DNA of 64,000 bases from Microvirga sp. TS319 (GCF_041276405.1 NZ_JBGGGT010000002.1:3714501-3778500); one strand, 5' to 3'. Shown: positions 29,051 through 38,570, counted from the first letter of the stretch. Notes: generated by a model from the letters alone, not told the origin. A program made the numbers and translations.

Positions 29051-30787
29051 TCAGAAGATGGCGGGCTCGCCCACGGGCGCGCCGAAGCTCGTTTCAAGGA
29101 AGTCGAAATCGCAGCCCTCATGGGCCTGGCGAATATGGCGTGTGAACATCCACCCGTAGCCGCGCTCGTAGCGCGGTTCCGGCTTCACCCAGGCCGCGCG
29201 GCGGCGCTCGATCTCCTCGGCGGGCACGTCGAGAATGATCGTACGGGCGGCGACGTCGAGCGCAATCATGTCGCCGTTTCTCACCAGCGCCAGCGGACCG
29301 CCGACATAGGATTCGGGCGACACGTGCAGAATGCATGCGCCATAGCTCGTGCCGCTCATGCGCGCGTCCGACAGGCGCACCATGTCGCGCACGCCCTGCT
29401 TCACCAGCTTCCTGGGGATCGGCAGCATGCCCCATTCGGGCATGCCCGGACCGCCCTGAGGACCGGCATTGCGCAGGATCAGAACATGGTCGGGCGTGAC
29501 GTCGAGGGTCTCGTCCTCGACGGCGGCCTTCATGGAGGGGTAATCGTCGAACACGAGAGCTGGGCCCCGATGCTTCAGGAAGCGCGGGTCACAGGCGCTC
29601 GGCTTGATCACGCAGCCGTCGGGCGCGAGATTTCCCTTGAGCACGGCGAGCGCGCCTTCGGCATAAATCGGATCGTCCACCGTTCGGATGACGTCGTCGT
29701 TGTAGACCTCGGCCCTCGCGATGTTCTCGCCCAACGTCCGGCCGTTGACGGTAAGGGCATCGAGATCAAGATGCTCCCTGATGCGGGTCATCAGCGCAGG
29801 CAGCCCCCCCGCATAGAAGAAGTCCTCCATCAGATACCTGTCGCCGCTCGGGCGCACATTGGCGATGACGGGAACCTTGCGGCTGGCCGCTTCGAATTCT
29901 TCGAGGCCGATGCTCTGCCCCGCCCGGCGGGCCTGCGCGATGAGGTGAATGATGGCATTGGTCGAGCATCCCATCGCCATCGCTACCGCGATACCGTTGA
30001 GGAACGCGCCCCGTGTCTGAATCCGATCGGGCGTCAGCTCCTCCCACACCATTGCGACGATGCGCCGGCCGCATTCCGTGCTCATGCGGATATGGTTCGA
30101 ATCCGCGGCCGGGATGGAGGAGGCGCCGGGCAAGGTCATGCCGATGGCCTCCGCGATGGCCGTCATCGTGCTGGCGGTGCCCATCGTCATGCAGGTGCCG
30201 TAGCTTCGGGCGATGCCCGCTTCCATGTTGAGCCAGTCCGCATCGGATATCGTGCCGGCACGGCGCTCGTCCCAATACTTCCAGGCATCGGAACCCGAGC
30301 CGAGGATCTTGCCCTTCCAGTTCCCGCGCAGCATCGGCCCTGCGGGAAGATAGATCGCGGGCAGCCCTGCGCTCGTGGCCCCGAGCAGCAGGGCCGGCGT
30401 GGTCTTGTCGCAGCCTCCCATGAGCACCACCCCGTCCACCGGATGGGAGCGCAGCAACTCCTCCACGTCCATCGCCAGCAGGTTGCGATAGAGCATGGTC
30501 GTCGGCTTGACGTACTGCTCCGCCAGGGAGATTCCGGGCAGCTCGACCGGGAATCCGCCCGCCTGGAGCACGCCGCGCTTCACATCGTCGACGCGCTGCT
30601 TGAAATGGGCATGGCAGGGATTGATGTCCGACCAGGTGTTGAGAATGGCGATCACCGGGCGGCCTGCCCAATCCTCGGGAGCATAACCCATCTGCATCAT
30701 GCGGGAGCGATGGCCGAAGCCGCGCAGATCGTCGGGCGCGAACCAGCGTGCGCTGCGCAGCGCATCGGGTGATTTCTTGGCGGACAT
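29051..30787 (-). CDS. IlvD/Edd-family sugar-acid dehydratase (arabonate dehydratase-like)
   Basis: The 578-residue enzyme removes water from a sugar acid to give a 2-keto-3-deoxy acid. Three cluster cysteines match the [2Fe-2S] arabonate/xylonate dehydratase group: Cys58 in DINPCHAHF, Cys126 in MGGCDKTTP and Cys199 in YGTCMTMGTAS. The catalytic-serine region reads RMSGTSYGACILHVSPES. The opening RSARWFAPDDLRGFGHRSRM is typical of sugar-acid members rather than biosynthetic IlvD. It is cotranscribed with an ABC importer upstream and an aldolase and dehydrogenase downstream. The sugar acid is not identifiable. Confidence 0.93.
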   Translation of the reverse strand: MSAKKSPDALRSARWFAPDDLRGFGHRSRMMQMGYAPEDWAGRPVIAILNTWSDINPCHAHFKQRVDDVKRGVLQAGGFPVELPGISLAEQYVKPTTMLYRNLLAMDVEELLRSHPVDGVVLMGGCDKTTPALLLGATSAGLPAIYLPAGPMLRGNWKGKILGSGSDAWKYWDERRAGTISDADWLNMEAGIARSYGTCMTMGTASTMTAIAEAIGMTLPGASSIPAADSNHIRMSTECGRRIVAMVWEELTPDRIQTRGAFLNGIAVAMAMGCSTNAIIHLIAQARRAGQSIGLEEFEAASRKVPVIANVRPSGDRYLMEDFFYAGGLPALMTRIREHLDLDALTVNGRTLGENIARAEVYNDDVIRTVDDPIYAEGALAVLKGNLAPDGCVIKPSACDPRFLKHRGPALVFDDYPSMKAAVEDETLDVTPDHVLILRNAGPQGGPGMPEWGMLPIPRKLVKQGVRDMVRLSDARMSGTSYGACILHVSPESYVGGPLALVRNGDMIALDVAARTIILDVPAEEIERRRAAWVKPEPRYERGYGWMFTRHIRQAHEGCDFDFLETSFGAPVGEPAIF

Positions 30788-30837
30788 GAGGAGATCCCTG
30801 TTGAATGGTCAGGAGGGGGACGGAGCCGGGCGAAAGC

Positions 30838-31701
30838 TCAGCTCTGGAGCCCCCATTTCCGGATGGTCTTGCGCTCGATGGTCCTGAAAATCAGGTTCTC
30901 GACGATCAGGCCGATGATGATGACGGTCAGCAGGCCCGCGAAGACGGATGGAATATCGAGCAGGTTGCGGTTCTCGAAGATGAACCAGCCCAGTCCGCCC
31001 TGCCCCGACGACACCCCGAAGACGAGTTCAGCCGCGATCAGGGTGCGCCACGCGAAAGCCCAGCCGATCTTCAGCCCCGTGAGAATCGAAGGAAAGGCGG
31101 CGGGAACCAGGATCCTGAAGACATAGGACAATCCCTTGAGCCCATAGTTGCGTCCCACCATGCGCAGCGTCTGCGACACGCCCAGGAAGCCCGAGTGGGT
31201 GTTGAGCGCCACTGCCCAGAGAACCGAGTGAATGAGGATGAAGACGAGACTGCCGTTGCCGAGACCGAACCAGATCAGCGCGAGAGGAAGCAGCGCGATG
31301 GCGGGCAGCGGGTTGAACATCGCCGTCATCGTCTCGAGGAAATCCGTACCGATCCGGGTGTTGATGGCGAGGATCGTCAGGATCGCCGCAAGAGTCACGC
31401 CGGAGACATAGCCCATCAGGAGCACCTTCAACGACGTCCAGGCTCTCATCGGGAGCGTGCCGTCCGCAATCCGGTCGACCATCGTGGACAGGGTGTCGGA
31501 GAGCGTGGGGAAGAGAAGCGGATTGTCGAGGTACCGACCATACACTTCCCAGGCGATGCCGAGAAAGGTGATGATCACGCACTTGCGGACGAAGCCGTTC
31601 CCCCAGACGAGCTCGAAGGTGCTGAGCTTGCGCTCCACCTCGCCCGTATGCGCCTGGGTGGGGGCGGTCTCCGCGCGCATCACGATCTGTGCATTGCTCA
31701 T
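30838..31701 (-). CDS. ABC transporter permease, NitT/TauT (SsuC) type
   Basis: This 287-residue inner-membrane permease has about six helices and the EAA-type loop (ETMTAMFNPLPAIALLPLALIW) typical of nitrate, taurine and sulfonate importers. ATG 31701 is used because AGGG lies 9 nt upstream; the ATG at 31710 is directly against that site. It is 11 bp after the ATPase gene. It forms an importer with the two adjacent upstream genes. Confidence 0.93.
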   Translation of the reverse strand: MSNAQIVMRAETAPTQAHTGEVERKLSTFELVWGNGFVRKCVIITFLGIAWEVYGRYLDNPLLFPTLSDTLSTMVDRIADGTLPMRAWTSLKVLLMGYVSGVTLAAILTILAINTRIGTDFLETMTAMFNPLPAIALLPLALIWFGLGNGSLVFILIHSVLWAVALNTHSGFLGVSQTLRMVGRNYGLKGLSYVFRILVPAAFPSILTGLKIGWAFAWRTLIAAELVFGVSSGQGGLGWFIFENRNLLDIPSVFAGLLTVIIIGLIVENLIFRTIERKTIRKWGLQS

Positions 31702-31712
31702 GAGCGTCATCC

Positions 31713-32474
31713 CTAATGTGCGCCTTCTTCCGCGAAAAGAAGCTCGTGGATGTGTTTTTCGAGCTGGCCCGCGCTGCCGTCGGTCGGCGAGACGCGATCG
31801 ACATCGTTCACCTCGGCCTTGACGCGACCCGGATGGGGCGACAGAAGCAGGATGCGGTTACCGATCTTGATGGCTTCGGCAATCGAGTGGGTGACGAAGA
31901 GCACCGTGAACTTCGTGTCCTCCCACAATTGCAACAGCTCGTCCTGACAGGTGCGGCGGGTCAATGCGTCGAGTGCCGCGAAGGGCTCGTCCATGAGCAG
32001 AATGTCGGGCTCCATGGCCATGCCGCGGGCAATGGCCACGCGCTGCTTCATGCCGCCCGAGAGGGTATGCGGATAGGAGTTGACGGCGCGGGTGAGATTG
32101 ACCTTCTCGATATAGGCGCGGGCCTTGTCCTCGGCCTCCTTCCGCGGCAGCTTGCGTGCGACGAGGAGCGGGAACATGACGTTCTGCAGCACGGTCTTCC
32201 ATGGCAAGAGCTGGTCGAACTCCTGAAAGACCATCATCCGGTCCGCGCCGGGCTCCGTGACCTCACGCCCCTTGATCCGGATTTTGCCTTCACTCGGATT
32301 GAGGTAGCCGCCGACGGCCTTGAGCAGCGTGGACTTGCCGCAGCCGGACGGTCCGAGCAGCACGAAGCGGTCCGATCGATTGACTTGAAAGCTGACCCTG
32401 TCGGTTGCTGTCACGAGAACGCTAGGCGTCTTATAACGCAGCGTCACGCCACTGACGTCGAGAAGAGCGGTCAT
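31713..32474 (-). CDS. ABC transporter ATP-binding protein, NitT/TauT (SsuB) type
   Basis: The 253-residue ATPase has Walker A LLGPSGCGKSTLL, signature LSGGMKQRVAIARGMAM, Walker B ILLMDEPFAALD and the switch histidine in LFVTHSIAEA. ATG 32474 is chosen because the ABC fold begins there (MTALLDVSGVTLRYK); the longer frame to 32693 has no family similarity and runs into the binding-protein gene. Confidence 0.93.
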   Translation of the reverse strand: MTALLDVSGVTLRYKTPSVLVTATDRVSFQVNRSDRFVLLGPSGCGKSTLLKAVGGYLNPSEGKIRIKGREVTEPGADRMMVFQEFDQLLPWKTVLQNVMFPLLVARKLPRKEAEDKARAYIEKVNLTRAVNSYPHTLSGGMKQRVAIARGMAMEPDILLMDEPFAALDALTRRTCQDELLQLWEDTKFTVLFVTHSIAEAIKIGNRILLLSPHPGRVKAEVNDVDRVSPTDGSAGQLEKHIHELLFAEEGAH

Positions 32475-32536
32475 GATGAAACCCGAAATGACATTGTGGG
32501 TGTGCACCTCGCAAAGAGCGAGGCGCACGCGTTCGG

Positions 32537-33556
32537 TCAGCTGCCGCTCAGGTCGTGGGCAATCGGCAGGTAGAAATCCTTCCAGGAAGCAGGCTTCGTC
32601 TTGAGCGTCCCGATCTTGTAGAGGTGCTCGGCGAACTTCATCGTCCCCTGCGGCTGAAGGTTCCACTCCATCATGCCGGGCTCCTTGAGCCATGCGAGCA
32701 GGTCCTCGGCGCTCGTCTTGTCGCCGGTGATTTCCTTGTAGATGTCGACGGCTTCCTTCGTATTGGAGCGGATGAAATCCTGCGCCTCCTTGGAAGCGGC
32801 CCGAACCGCCTCGATGACTTTCGGATTGGCCTCGGCGAACTTGGTCGTCGTGAAGAACTGTCCTTGCGTGAGCGGCCCACCGATGATGTCGGGCGATTGC
32901 AGGATGATGCGCGCGCCCGGCACGGTCTTCATCTCGATGTACTGGAAGGGCGGCGCTGCGAAGTGGCTCTTCACCTCATGCTGCGGGTTCGTCATGGCGA
33001 CGACCGCATCAGGATGACCGAGCTGAACGGTGTTGGCATCGAGCTTCGACCACTGATCCTCGCCGAATTCCTTGGCGCTTGCCATCTGCAGCAGAATGGC
33101 CTGGGTCGAGACCTTGACGGTCGGCACCGCAATCTTGTCGCCAGCCCCGAAATCCTTCAGCGACTTGATCTTGGGATCGTGCGTGACCAGAGCCAGCGGC
33201 TGGGCGGATGTGGCCACGATGCCCTTCACGCCCCCCTTCGTGCGGTCCCAGAGCAGGAGCAGATTGCCGACGCCGGTATTGACCATGTCGACGCCGCCCG
33301 ACAGGAGCGCGTCGGTCTGGGCCCCGCCGCCGCTGAAGGTCACCCACTTCGTCTTGAGTTCAGGCAATCCAAGCTGCGCCGCATGCTTCTCGATCAGATG
33401 CTGCTTCTCGATGACATGGGTCGGCAAATAGAGAATGCCGGGCTGACGGGTGATCGAGATCTCGTTCTTTTGCTGGGCCTGAGCGGCCCCTGCGAGCGCA
33501 AGCAGCCCGACGGCGGCTGCAATTCCGGCGCCGAGGCGCCTCATCTGCTTCTTCAT
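32537..33556 (-). CDS. ABC transporter substrate-binding protein, NMT1/SsuA-like
   Basis: The 339-residue periplasmic protein has a signal peptide (MRRLGAGIAAAVGLLALAGAAQA) and the family features VTFSGGGAQTDALLSGGVDM and SLKDFGAGDKIAVPTVKVS. It is the first gene of the six-gene sugar-acid operon and is divergent from the GntR regulator. Such proteins usually bind sulfonates, nitrate or thiamine precursors, so pairing with a sugar-acid dehydratase suggests a carboxylate or sulfo-sugar-acid ligand. That is inference. Confidence 0.92.
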   Translation of the reverse strand: MKKQMRRLGAGIAAAVGLLALAGAAQAQQKNEISITRQPGILYLPTHVIEKQHLIEKHAAQLGLPELKTKWVTFSGGGAQTDALLSGGVDMVNTGVGNLLLLWDRTKGGVKGIVATSAQPLALVTHDPKIKSLKDFGAGDKIAVPTVKVSTQAILLQMASAKEFGEDQWSKLDANTVQLGHPDAVVAMTNPQHEVKSHFAAPPFQYIEMKTVPGARIILQSPDIIGGPLTQGQFFTTTKFAEANPKVIEAVRAASKEAQDFIRSNTKEAVDIYKEITGDKTSAEDLLAWLKEPGMMEWNLQPQGTMKFAEHLYKIGTLKTKPASWKDFYLPIAHDLSGS

Positions 33557-33630
33557 GGTGCTTCCTCATCATGGCCCCTCTTGGCGGGGGCTTGGGGACA
33601 ATCCGGCGATTCCGTTCCGGCAACTCATAC

Positions 33631-33644
33631 ACTAATGCATTAGT
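33631..33644. promoter_or_regulatory. Candidate GntR operator
   Basis: ACTAATGCATTAGT is a perfect 14-bp palindrome in the 141-bp gap between the divergent binding-protein and GntR genes, 54 bp from the GntR start. FCD-type GntR regulators bind short AT-rich palindromes of this kind, so control of both directions from this site is likely. Confidence 0.75.
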
Positions 33645-33697
33645 ACACAGGCGGCAAGTATGCTATAGAGGCTCAACGAACGATCAGGTTATTCGAC

Positions 33698-34420
33698 ATG
33701 GCGTCATCGAAAGCAGCATTGAAGCAGCACCTCCCTCTGCGATCCACCGAGCGTCTGGAGCGTGGCCGGCAGGCAGCCCCTCAGGTCTTCGAGCGCCTCA
33801 GGGAAGCCATTCTGTCCCTGGAACTCACCCCGGGAACGACCCTGTCCCGGACGACGCTCGCGGGTCAGTTCGGGGTCAGCTCCACCCCGATTCGGGACGC
33901 TCTCATGCGGCTCGAGGAAGAAGGTCTGGTCGATGTCTTTCCGCAGCATGCGACGGTCGTCAGTCCCATCGACCTGACGCTCGCCCATCAGGCCCATTTC
34001 CTGCGGCGCTCGCTGGAACTGGAGATCGTCCGAAGCTTGGCCCTGAAGCCGGACCCGCGACTGATTGCCCGCCTCAAAGGCATCCTGGCGCAGCAGCAGG
34101 CCCTCATGGAAGCCAACGACCTGCAGGCCTTCGAAGTGGCGGATCAGGATTTTCACCGGCACCTCTATGAGGCGGCCCAGATGCAGGATCTCTGGCAGCT
34201 GGTGCGCAGCCGCAGCGGACATATCGACCGTCTGCGCCGCCTCAACCTGCCGACGCCCGGCAAGATCGAGAGCATTCTGCGGCATCACAGGCTGATCGTA
34301 GAGGCCATCGCCGACGGCAAGCCCGGCGACGCCCAGCAACACCTGCGCGATCACCTCTCGGGCACCCTCTCCCATGTGGACGAGATCAGCGCACGCTATC
34401 CTGGCTATGTGAGGAAATAG
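33698..34420 (+). CDS. GntR-family regulator with FCD domain
   Basis: The 240-residue protein has an N-terminal winged helix (TTLAGQFGVSSTPIRDALMR, then LEEEGLVDVFPQHATVV) and an all-helical FCD effector domain with the metal-binding pattern ADQDFHRHL and RHHRLIVEAI. FCD regulators sense sugar acids or other carboxylates, which matches the divergent dehydratase operon. It very likely represses that operon through the palindrome at 33631. Confidence 0.93.
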   Translation: MASSKAALKQHLPLRSTERLERGRQAAPQVFERLREAILSLELTPGTTLSRTTLAGQFGVSSTPIRDALMRLEEEGLVDVFPQHATVVSPIDLTLAHQAHFLRRSLELEIVRSLALKPDPRLIARLKGILAQQQALMEANDLQAFEVADQDFHRHLYEAAQMQDLWQLVRSRSGHIDRLRRLNLPTPGKIESILRHHRLIVEAIADGKPGDAQQHLRDHLSGTLSHVDEISARYPGYVRK

Positions 34421-34545
34421 CCCCCGGTCTGACTCGACTTCGTGTCAGGGCTCGGAAATTCGCCCGCTGAGACGCATCCGTGACACAAAATGGCCGCCGA
34501 TGTCATGGATAGCTTCGCCCCAAGGACGACAGGGATACTGCACAC

Positions 34546-35010
34546 TTGGGCACCGGCATCATCACCACCGCGCTTCTCATCATCATCGGCTACATCGTCA
34601 TCACCAAGGTCATCGGGATCGCCTTTCGCCTGGTCGTGCCCGTCGTCCTGATCATTCTTCTCGGAGGCGCAGGCATCTTTGCGGAGTTGTTGCCGCAAAG
34701 AAGCCCGGACCAGGACCTCACCCATCGCCACCAGCCATACGGCCAGGACCGCAGCGCGCCGGAGGCTGTCAGCCGCTTAGGGGACATCCGCCTTCGCGAC
34801 ATCGCCGATACGGTCGTCGACGCGACCCGATCCGTCCTGCGGCACGTCGCGGCTCTTCTGGACTACGCTGTGGATGACGAGCGACCGGAGCAATTGCCGC
34901 TCTATTCCGATCCCCGTTTCCGGCGCGACCGGTTCGGCGATACCGAGCGTCCTACCTACGGCGAACCCGAGGCGTGGGACGGCGCGCCCCGGCCCGGGCG
35001 TACCTATTGA
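34546..35010 (+). CDS. Hypothetical membrane protein
   Basis: The 154-residue frame starts at TTG 34546 with AGGGA about 12 nt upstream; no better in-frame start exists. Residues about 3-48 are strongly hydrophobic (IITTALLIIIGYIVITKVIG and the following VVPVVLIILLGGAGIFAELL), giving one or two membrane helices. The rest is hydrophilic, rich in Arg, Asp and Pro, and probably cytoplasmic. It is convergent with the DUF938 gene. No family recognised. Confidence 0.6.
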   Translation: MGTGIITTALLIIIGYIVITKVIGIAFRLVVPVVLIILLGGAGIFAELLPQRSPDQDLTHRHQPYGQDRSAPEAVSRLGDIRLRDIADTVVDATRSVLRHVAALLDYAVDDERPEQLPLYSDPRFRRDRFGDTERPTYGEPEAWDGAPRPGRTY

Positions 35011-35070
35011 GACGTCTGGCACGACAATCTCTCGGCATGCCCATGAGGAATCTATTTCACCCGCAGACGA

Positions 35071-35685
35071 TCAGCGGCGGAAGATCAGGCTGAGGTTGTG
35101 CGCGGGCATGGGAACGCGCTCGATCAGTCTGAGACCGTGGGCATCTGCAAGATTCACCACCTCCTCGAGGTCGCGGACCCCCCATTCCGGATTGCGGCGT
35201 CTCAGATCCTGGTCGAAGGCCTCATTGCTTGGCGCTGTTTGAACGCCGTTTTCCTTGTAGGCTCCGTACAGGTAGAGCATGCCTCCCACCGGCAAGACAC
35301 GGCCCGCACCGGCCATGAGCCCCTGGGTCGCCCGCCAGGGCGAGATATGAACCATGTTGATTGCCACGATGGCATCGGCTCGCTCCACCGGCCAGCCTGC
35401 CGCGGCGGCATCAAGAGGCAGCGGAGCAAGGAGATTGGGCAACCCCGCAACCGCCCGATGAGCCGCGATGCTGCTCAAAGCCCGCTCATCCCGGTCGGTG
35501 GGCTGCCAAGTCAGGTTCGGCAGGGCTCCGGCAAAATAGACCGCATGCTCGCCCGTTCCGCTGGCGATCTCCAGAACGGTTCCGGTCGGAGGCAGGAACC
35601 GTTGCAGGACGGCAAGGATCGGATCGCGGTTTCGCGCCGCCGAGGGAGCCGTCAGGGCTCCGGTTGCGTTCTGTGCATGCGTCAT
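35071..35685 (-). CDS. DUF938 family SAM-dependent methyltransferase-like protein
   Basis: The 204-residue protein has the family opening SAARNRDPILAVLQRFL and the SAM-binding motif VLEIASGTGEHAVYFA, with a later NMVHISPW at the post-II position. ATG 35685 is chosen (GAGG 8 nt upstream) over 35718. It is the last gene of the YcnI-CopCD group, 39 bp after CopCD. The substrate is unknown. Confidence 0.9.
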   Translation of the reverse strand: MTHAQNATGALTAPSAARNRDPILAVLQRFLPPTGTVLEIASGTGEHAVYFAGALPNLTWQPTDRDERALSSIAAHRAVAGLPNLLAPLPLDAAAAGWPVERADAIVAINMVHISPWRATQGLMAGAGRVLPVGGMLYLYGAYKENGVQTAPSNEAFDQDLRRRNPEWGVRDLEEVVNLADAHGLRLIERVPMPAHNLSLIFRR

Positions 35686-35724
35686 TTCATCCTCACATTC
35701 TCCGAACCTGTCCCTCACGACCGC

Positions 35725-37323
35725 TCAAGGCCGGATCTCGACCGTACCGTCAAGGCTGACCTGCTCAAAATCGGAAATCAGCAGTTCGACACGCACCCGC
35801 CACGCCCCGGGAACGGGCAAAACGAGCCCCTGAACGTGCCATGTTCCATCGGCCGCTTTCACGGCACGCCGTTCCATCGGCTCGATCCCGGCCTGCGGCT
35901 GCGCCAGCGTGACCGTCACCTCCTTCGGATCGAGCGGCGCAAAATCTCCTGTCATCAGCGATAGGCTCATCGTCACCGGACCAACCCGCCCCGATGACAG
36001 CGAGAGCTCGGCCACGGCCTGAGGAGCATGAATGTGCATGGTCACCGACTGAACGGCCGCAACCATGAGAGCTCGCGGCGGCGGAGTGAAGCGCCAAGCC
36101 GCCACCAGGCCGAGGATCACGACAGCAAGGCCGATCTCACCCATGATGGAGCGGATCAGATAGCGCGCTCCCGCGTCCTTTCGGCCAAGCATGGGGGTCA
36201 GTCGCTGCCGGTTGAGGGCCGCCAGCGCCAGCAGGCCCCCGACGGCCGCCATCTTGGCAAGGAAGATCCGGCCGTAATCCGTGGTGAGCAAAGCGGCCGG
36301 GCGCTCGATCTGCACGATACTCAGGAGAATGCCTGCCGCGATCATCACGCCAACGGAGGGAATGGCCAGGGCCGAAAAACGCTGGACGATAGGCAACGCC
36401 GCGCCTCGAAGATCGCGCACGATGAGCGCAAGCGGCACCAGCGCACCGACCCAGAACGCGGCGACCGTGCCGTGGACGAACACGGAGGGGCGCGTCAGCC
36501 ATTGCGGCGCGGCGGCGCTGGCATGGCCGCTCAGCGCCAAAGCGAGACCTGCCCCGCCAAGCCCGATCAGGGCAGCCGACCTCATGCCGAAGCGCATCCC
36601 GCTCCAGGCGCATGCCAGCGCGAGGACGGCGGCTCCCACCGTGAGGCCATAGGATGTCTCAAGACCCTCACGCCAAGGATGGAATGCCAAGAGAGCGGAA
36701 AGCGGCTCGCCCAGAGCATCGAGCCCCTGCAGGCCGACAGACAGAAAGGCCGCAGCGAGCCCCAGGCCGATGGCCGCTCTCACGGTCGCGCGGGAAGCCG
36801 GTGTCGTGGCTTCGCGCCCGATCCAGGTCGTGAAGAAGGCACCGCCCGCACCCGCGAACAGACCGAGATAGAGCACGAGCCGCGTCAGCCAGATCGCATC
36901 TGCCAGGGATGAGCTTGCCAGGGATGAGCTGCCGGCCGACACCGGCTCTCCCGGCGAAGCGGTCGGGGCACCGATGGAGAAGACGAGCGAGCCCCCGACC
37001 GGATGACCGTCGGACGATATGATCCGGTAGCTCAGAACCTGCGTCCCTCGAGGAAGTCCCTGAGGCAGGTGGACCGTGATCGTCTGGTCCCGGGTTTCGT
37101 TATGCAAGCCGTCATGGGTCACGCCGTTGGCATCGACGAGACGAACGACGAGCGGCGTGATGGGCTCGCTGAAGCGAAGACGGACACTCGCTGGTGCGGT
37201 GGGGACGACCGCACCGTCCGCGGGCATCGTTCCGATCAGAGAGGCATGCGCCTCGGCCCTCCCGCCCGCCGCGAGGACACAGACGAGGGTCAGGCAGCAG
37301 AGGATGTGGCGCAGCCCGATCAT
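35725..37323 (-). CDS. CopC-CopD fusion, copper resistance/import protein
   Basis: The 532-residue protein joins a periplasmic CopC domain to a CopD membrane domain. After the signal peptide the mature CopC starts AHASLIGTMPADG, whose N-terminal His is a Cu(II) ligand; a second His is in SSDGHPVGGS. About eight membrane helices follow (about 150-420). The C-terminal 110 residues form an extra soluble domain (VTMHIHAPQAVAELSLSSG to LDGTVEIRP) with a YtkA/FixH-like look, which is my reading of the pattern. It is cotranscribed with the YcnI-type copper protein 50 bp upstream, so periplasmic copper handling is the likely role. Confidence 0.92.
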   Translation of the reverse strand: MIGLRHILCCLTLVCVLAAGGRAEAHASLIGTMPADGAVVPTAPASVRLRFSEPITPLVVRLVDANGVTHDGLHNETRDQTITVHLPQGLPRGTQVLSYRIISSDGHPVGGSLVFSIGAPTASPGEPVSAGSSSLASSSLADAIWLTRLVLYLGLFAGAGGAFFTTWIGREATTPASRATVRAAIGLGLAAAFLSVGLQGLDALGEPLSALLAFHPWREGLETSYGLTVGAAVLALACAWSGMRFGMRSAALIGLGGAGLALALSGHASAAAPQWLTRPSVFVHGTVAAFWVGALVPLALIVRDLRGAALPIVQRFSALAIPSVGVMIAAGILLSIVQIERPAALLTTDYGRIFLAKMAAVGGLLALAALNRQRLTPMLGRKDAGARYLIRSIMGEIGLAVVILGLVAAWRFTPPPRALMVAAVQSVTMHIHAPQAVAELSLSSGRVGPVTMSLSLMTGDFAPLDPKEVTVTLAQPQAGIEPMERRAVKAADGTWHVQGLVLPVPGAWRVRVELLISDFEQVSLDGTVEIRP

Positions 37324-37373
37324 GGCGCGCCCCGGAATATACCGATCGTCGGCTGGGACATCCAGGTCATCTA

Positions 37374-37907
37374 TCAGTCGACCGCTTTGGGACGCAGCTT
37401 CACGCCGGGCGCGGGAGACTTGTAGTCGTCCGCGCTCCTGCCTTCCGCAGGAATCTCGATCCAGCGTTCAACTCCCTTTTCGCATTCCTGCACGACCGGG
37501 AAGTACAGAATCGTATCCGGCTTCAGGCTGTCGGTCAGATACGCCTGGAAGACGAACTCGTCATGATGCCTGTCGGGCAGCTTGCCGGTCCAGACGATCT
37601 CCCGCACCCCTTGCGTGATGGGCCTGCCGTTGTCATCGTAGGGCCGCTTGTAAGGGCCCTCGATCGTGTCCGTCTTCCAGCCCGGCTTGGGCATGGGCTC
37701 GACGGCGACGACGCCCTCCGGGATCTGAACGCGAATCTTGAGCGTCGGCGAGCCTCCGCAGCCATGGCCGACCCGCATGACGGCCTTGTAGGTCGAGCCT
37801 ACCTGGGCACTCGGGGCTTCAAGGGTCACGTGGGCGAGAGCCATGGTCGCCGACACCCAGAGGATCGCGGAGGCGGCAATGCCGCAGACAAGTTTCGGAA
37901 ACATCAT
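37374..37907 (-). CDS. YcnI-family (DUF1775) copper-binding protein
   Basis: The 177-residue exported protein has a signal peptide ending ATMALA and mature sequence AHVTLEAPSAQVGS. The N-terminal His and the Glu match the mononuclear copper site of YcnI. Family motifs YKAVMRVGHGCGGSPTLKIR and WTGKLPDRHHDEFVF are present. ATG 37907 follows GAGG; the long frame to 38216 is not used. YcnI and CopCD genes commonly travel together, as here. Confidence 0.92.
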   Translation of the reverse strand: MMFPKLVCGIAASAILWVSATMALAHVTLEAPSAQVGSTYKAVMRVGHGCGGSPTLKIRVQIPEGVVAVEPMPKPGWKTDTIEGPYKRPYDDNGRPITQGVREIVWTGKLPDRHHDEFVFQAYLTDSLKPDTILYFPVVQECEKGVERWIEIPAEGRSADDYKSPAPGVKLRPKAVD

Positions 37908-38227
37908 TTCGCCTCGTGGAATCCGAATAGGAAATGGAGTGGACCTGCTCAGATCAAGGCCATGAACGCGCGGGTCCTGGGGGCCGTTAGGTACTGTGGC
38001 GTTCTCGACAGGCTTCCATGCGCAGTATGGGATTAACACCCTCGCGTGTCTCGTATACGCTGTATGAAACATATCAGATGCTGTCCTGGCGCTGTCGTCA
38101 TTTCCATCCAGCCAGGCCCATGCAGCCAAGCCGCTGCTGCGGAACCGTCGGCGAGGCCTTGCGCCGTCGACACCTGTCGACTGTTCGGCCGCCGGCATGG
38201 CTGCATCAAGCCGCAACGGAGATCTCT

Positions 38228-38497
38228 ATGCGGATAATCTACGCCTCGCGAAGCGGCAAAGCCGGTCCGGCCCCCCTCTGGAGCATAGCGGTCAAGCTCG
38301 CCCTGCTGCTCCTGAGCGCCGCCATTGTGCTGGCGGTGATGCTGATCGGCTTGTTTATCGTCCTTCCCGTGATGCTCGTCGGCGGCATTGCCCTGTCCTT
38401 CTACCTCCGGCGGAAATCGCGCCAAGCCCGGCGTGCCGCGCCCGAGACCGGCGTGATCGATGCGGAATATACCGTCATCGAGCATGACCGGAGATGA
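38228..38497 (+). CDS. Small two-helix membrane protein, conserved hypothetical
   Basis: The 89-residue protein starts at ATG 38228 with GGAG 6 nt upstream. Residues about 18-62 form two adjacent membrane helices (LALLLLSAAIVLAVMLIGLF and VLPVMLVGGIALSFYL). A basic segment (RRKSRQARRAA) and a short acidic tail (VIDAEYTVIEHD) follow. No function known. Confidence 0.7.
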   Translation: MRIIYASRSGKAGPAPLWSIAVKLALLLLSAAIVLAVMLIGLFIVLPVMLVGGIALSFYLRRKSRQARRAAPETGVIDAEYTVIEHDRR

Positions 38498-38570
38498 CTT
38501 TGGCCGAATTCCCGGGATGACGGGCCAGTCTTGAACTCGGCCCTTTCACCCCCCACCTTTCGGAGACCAG

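Noticed and set aside
27416..30772. 1118-codon + strand frame
   Set aside because: It spans three well-supported minus-strand genes and shows no protein family pattern.
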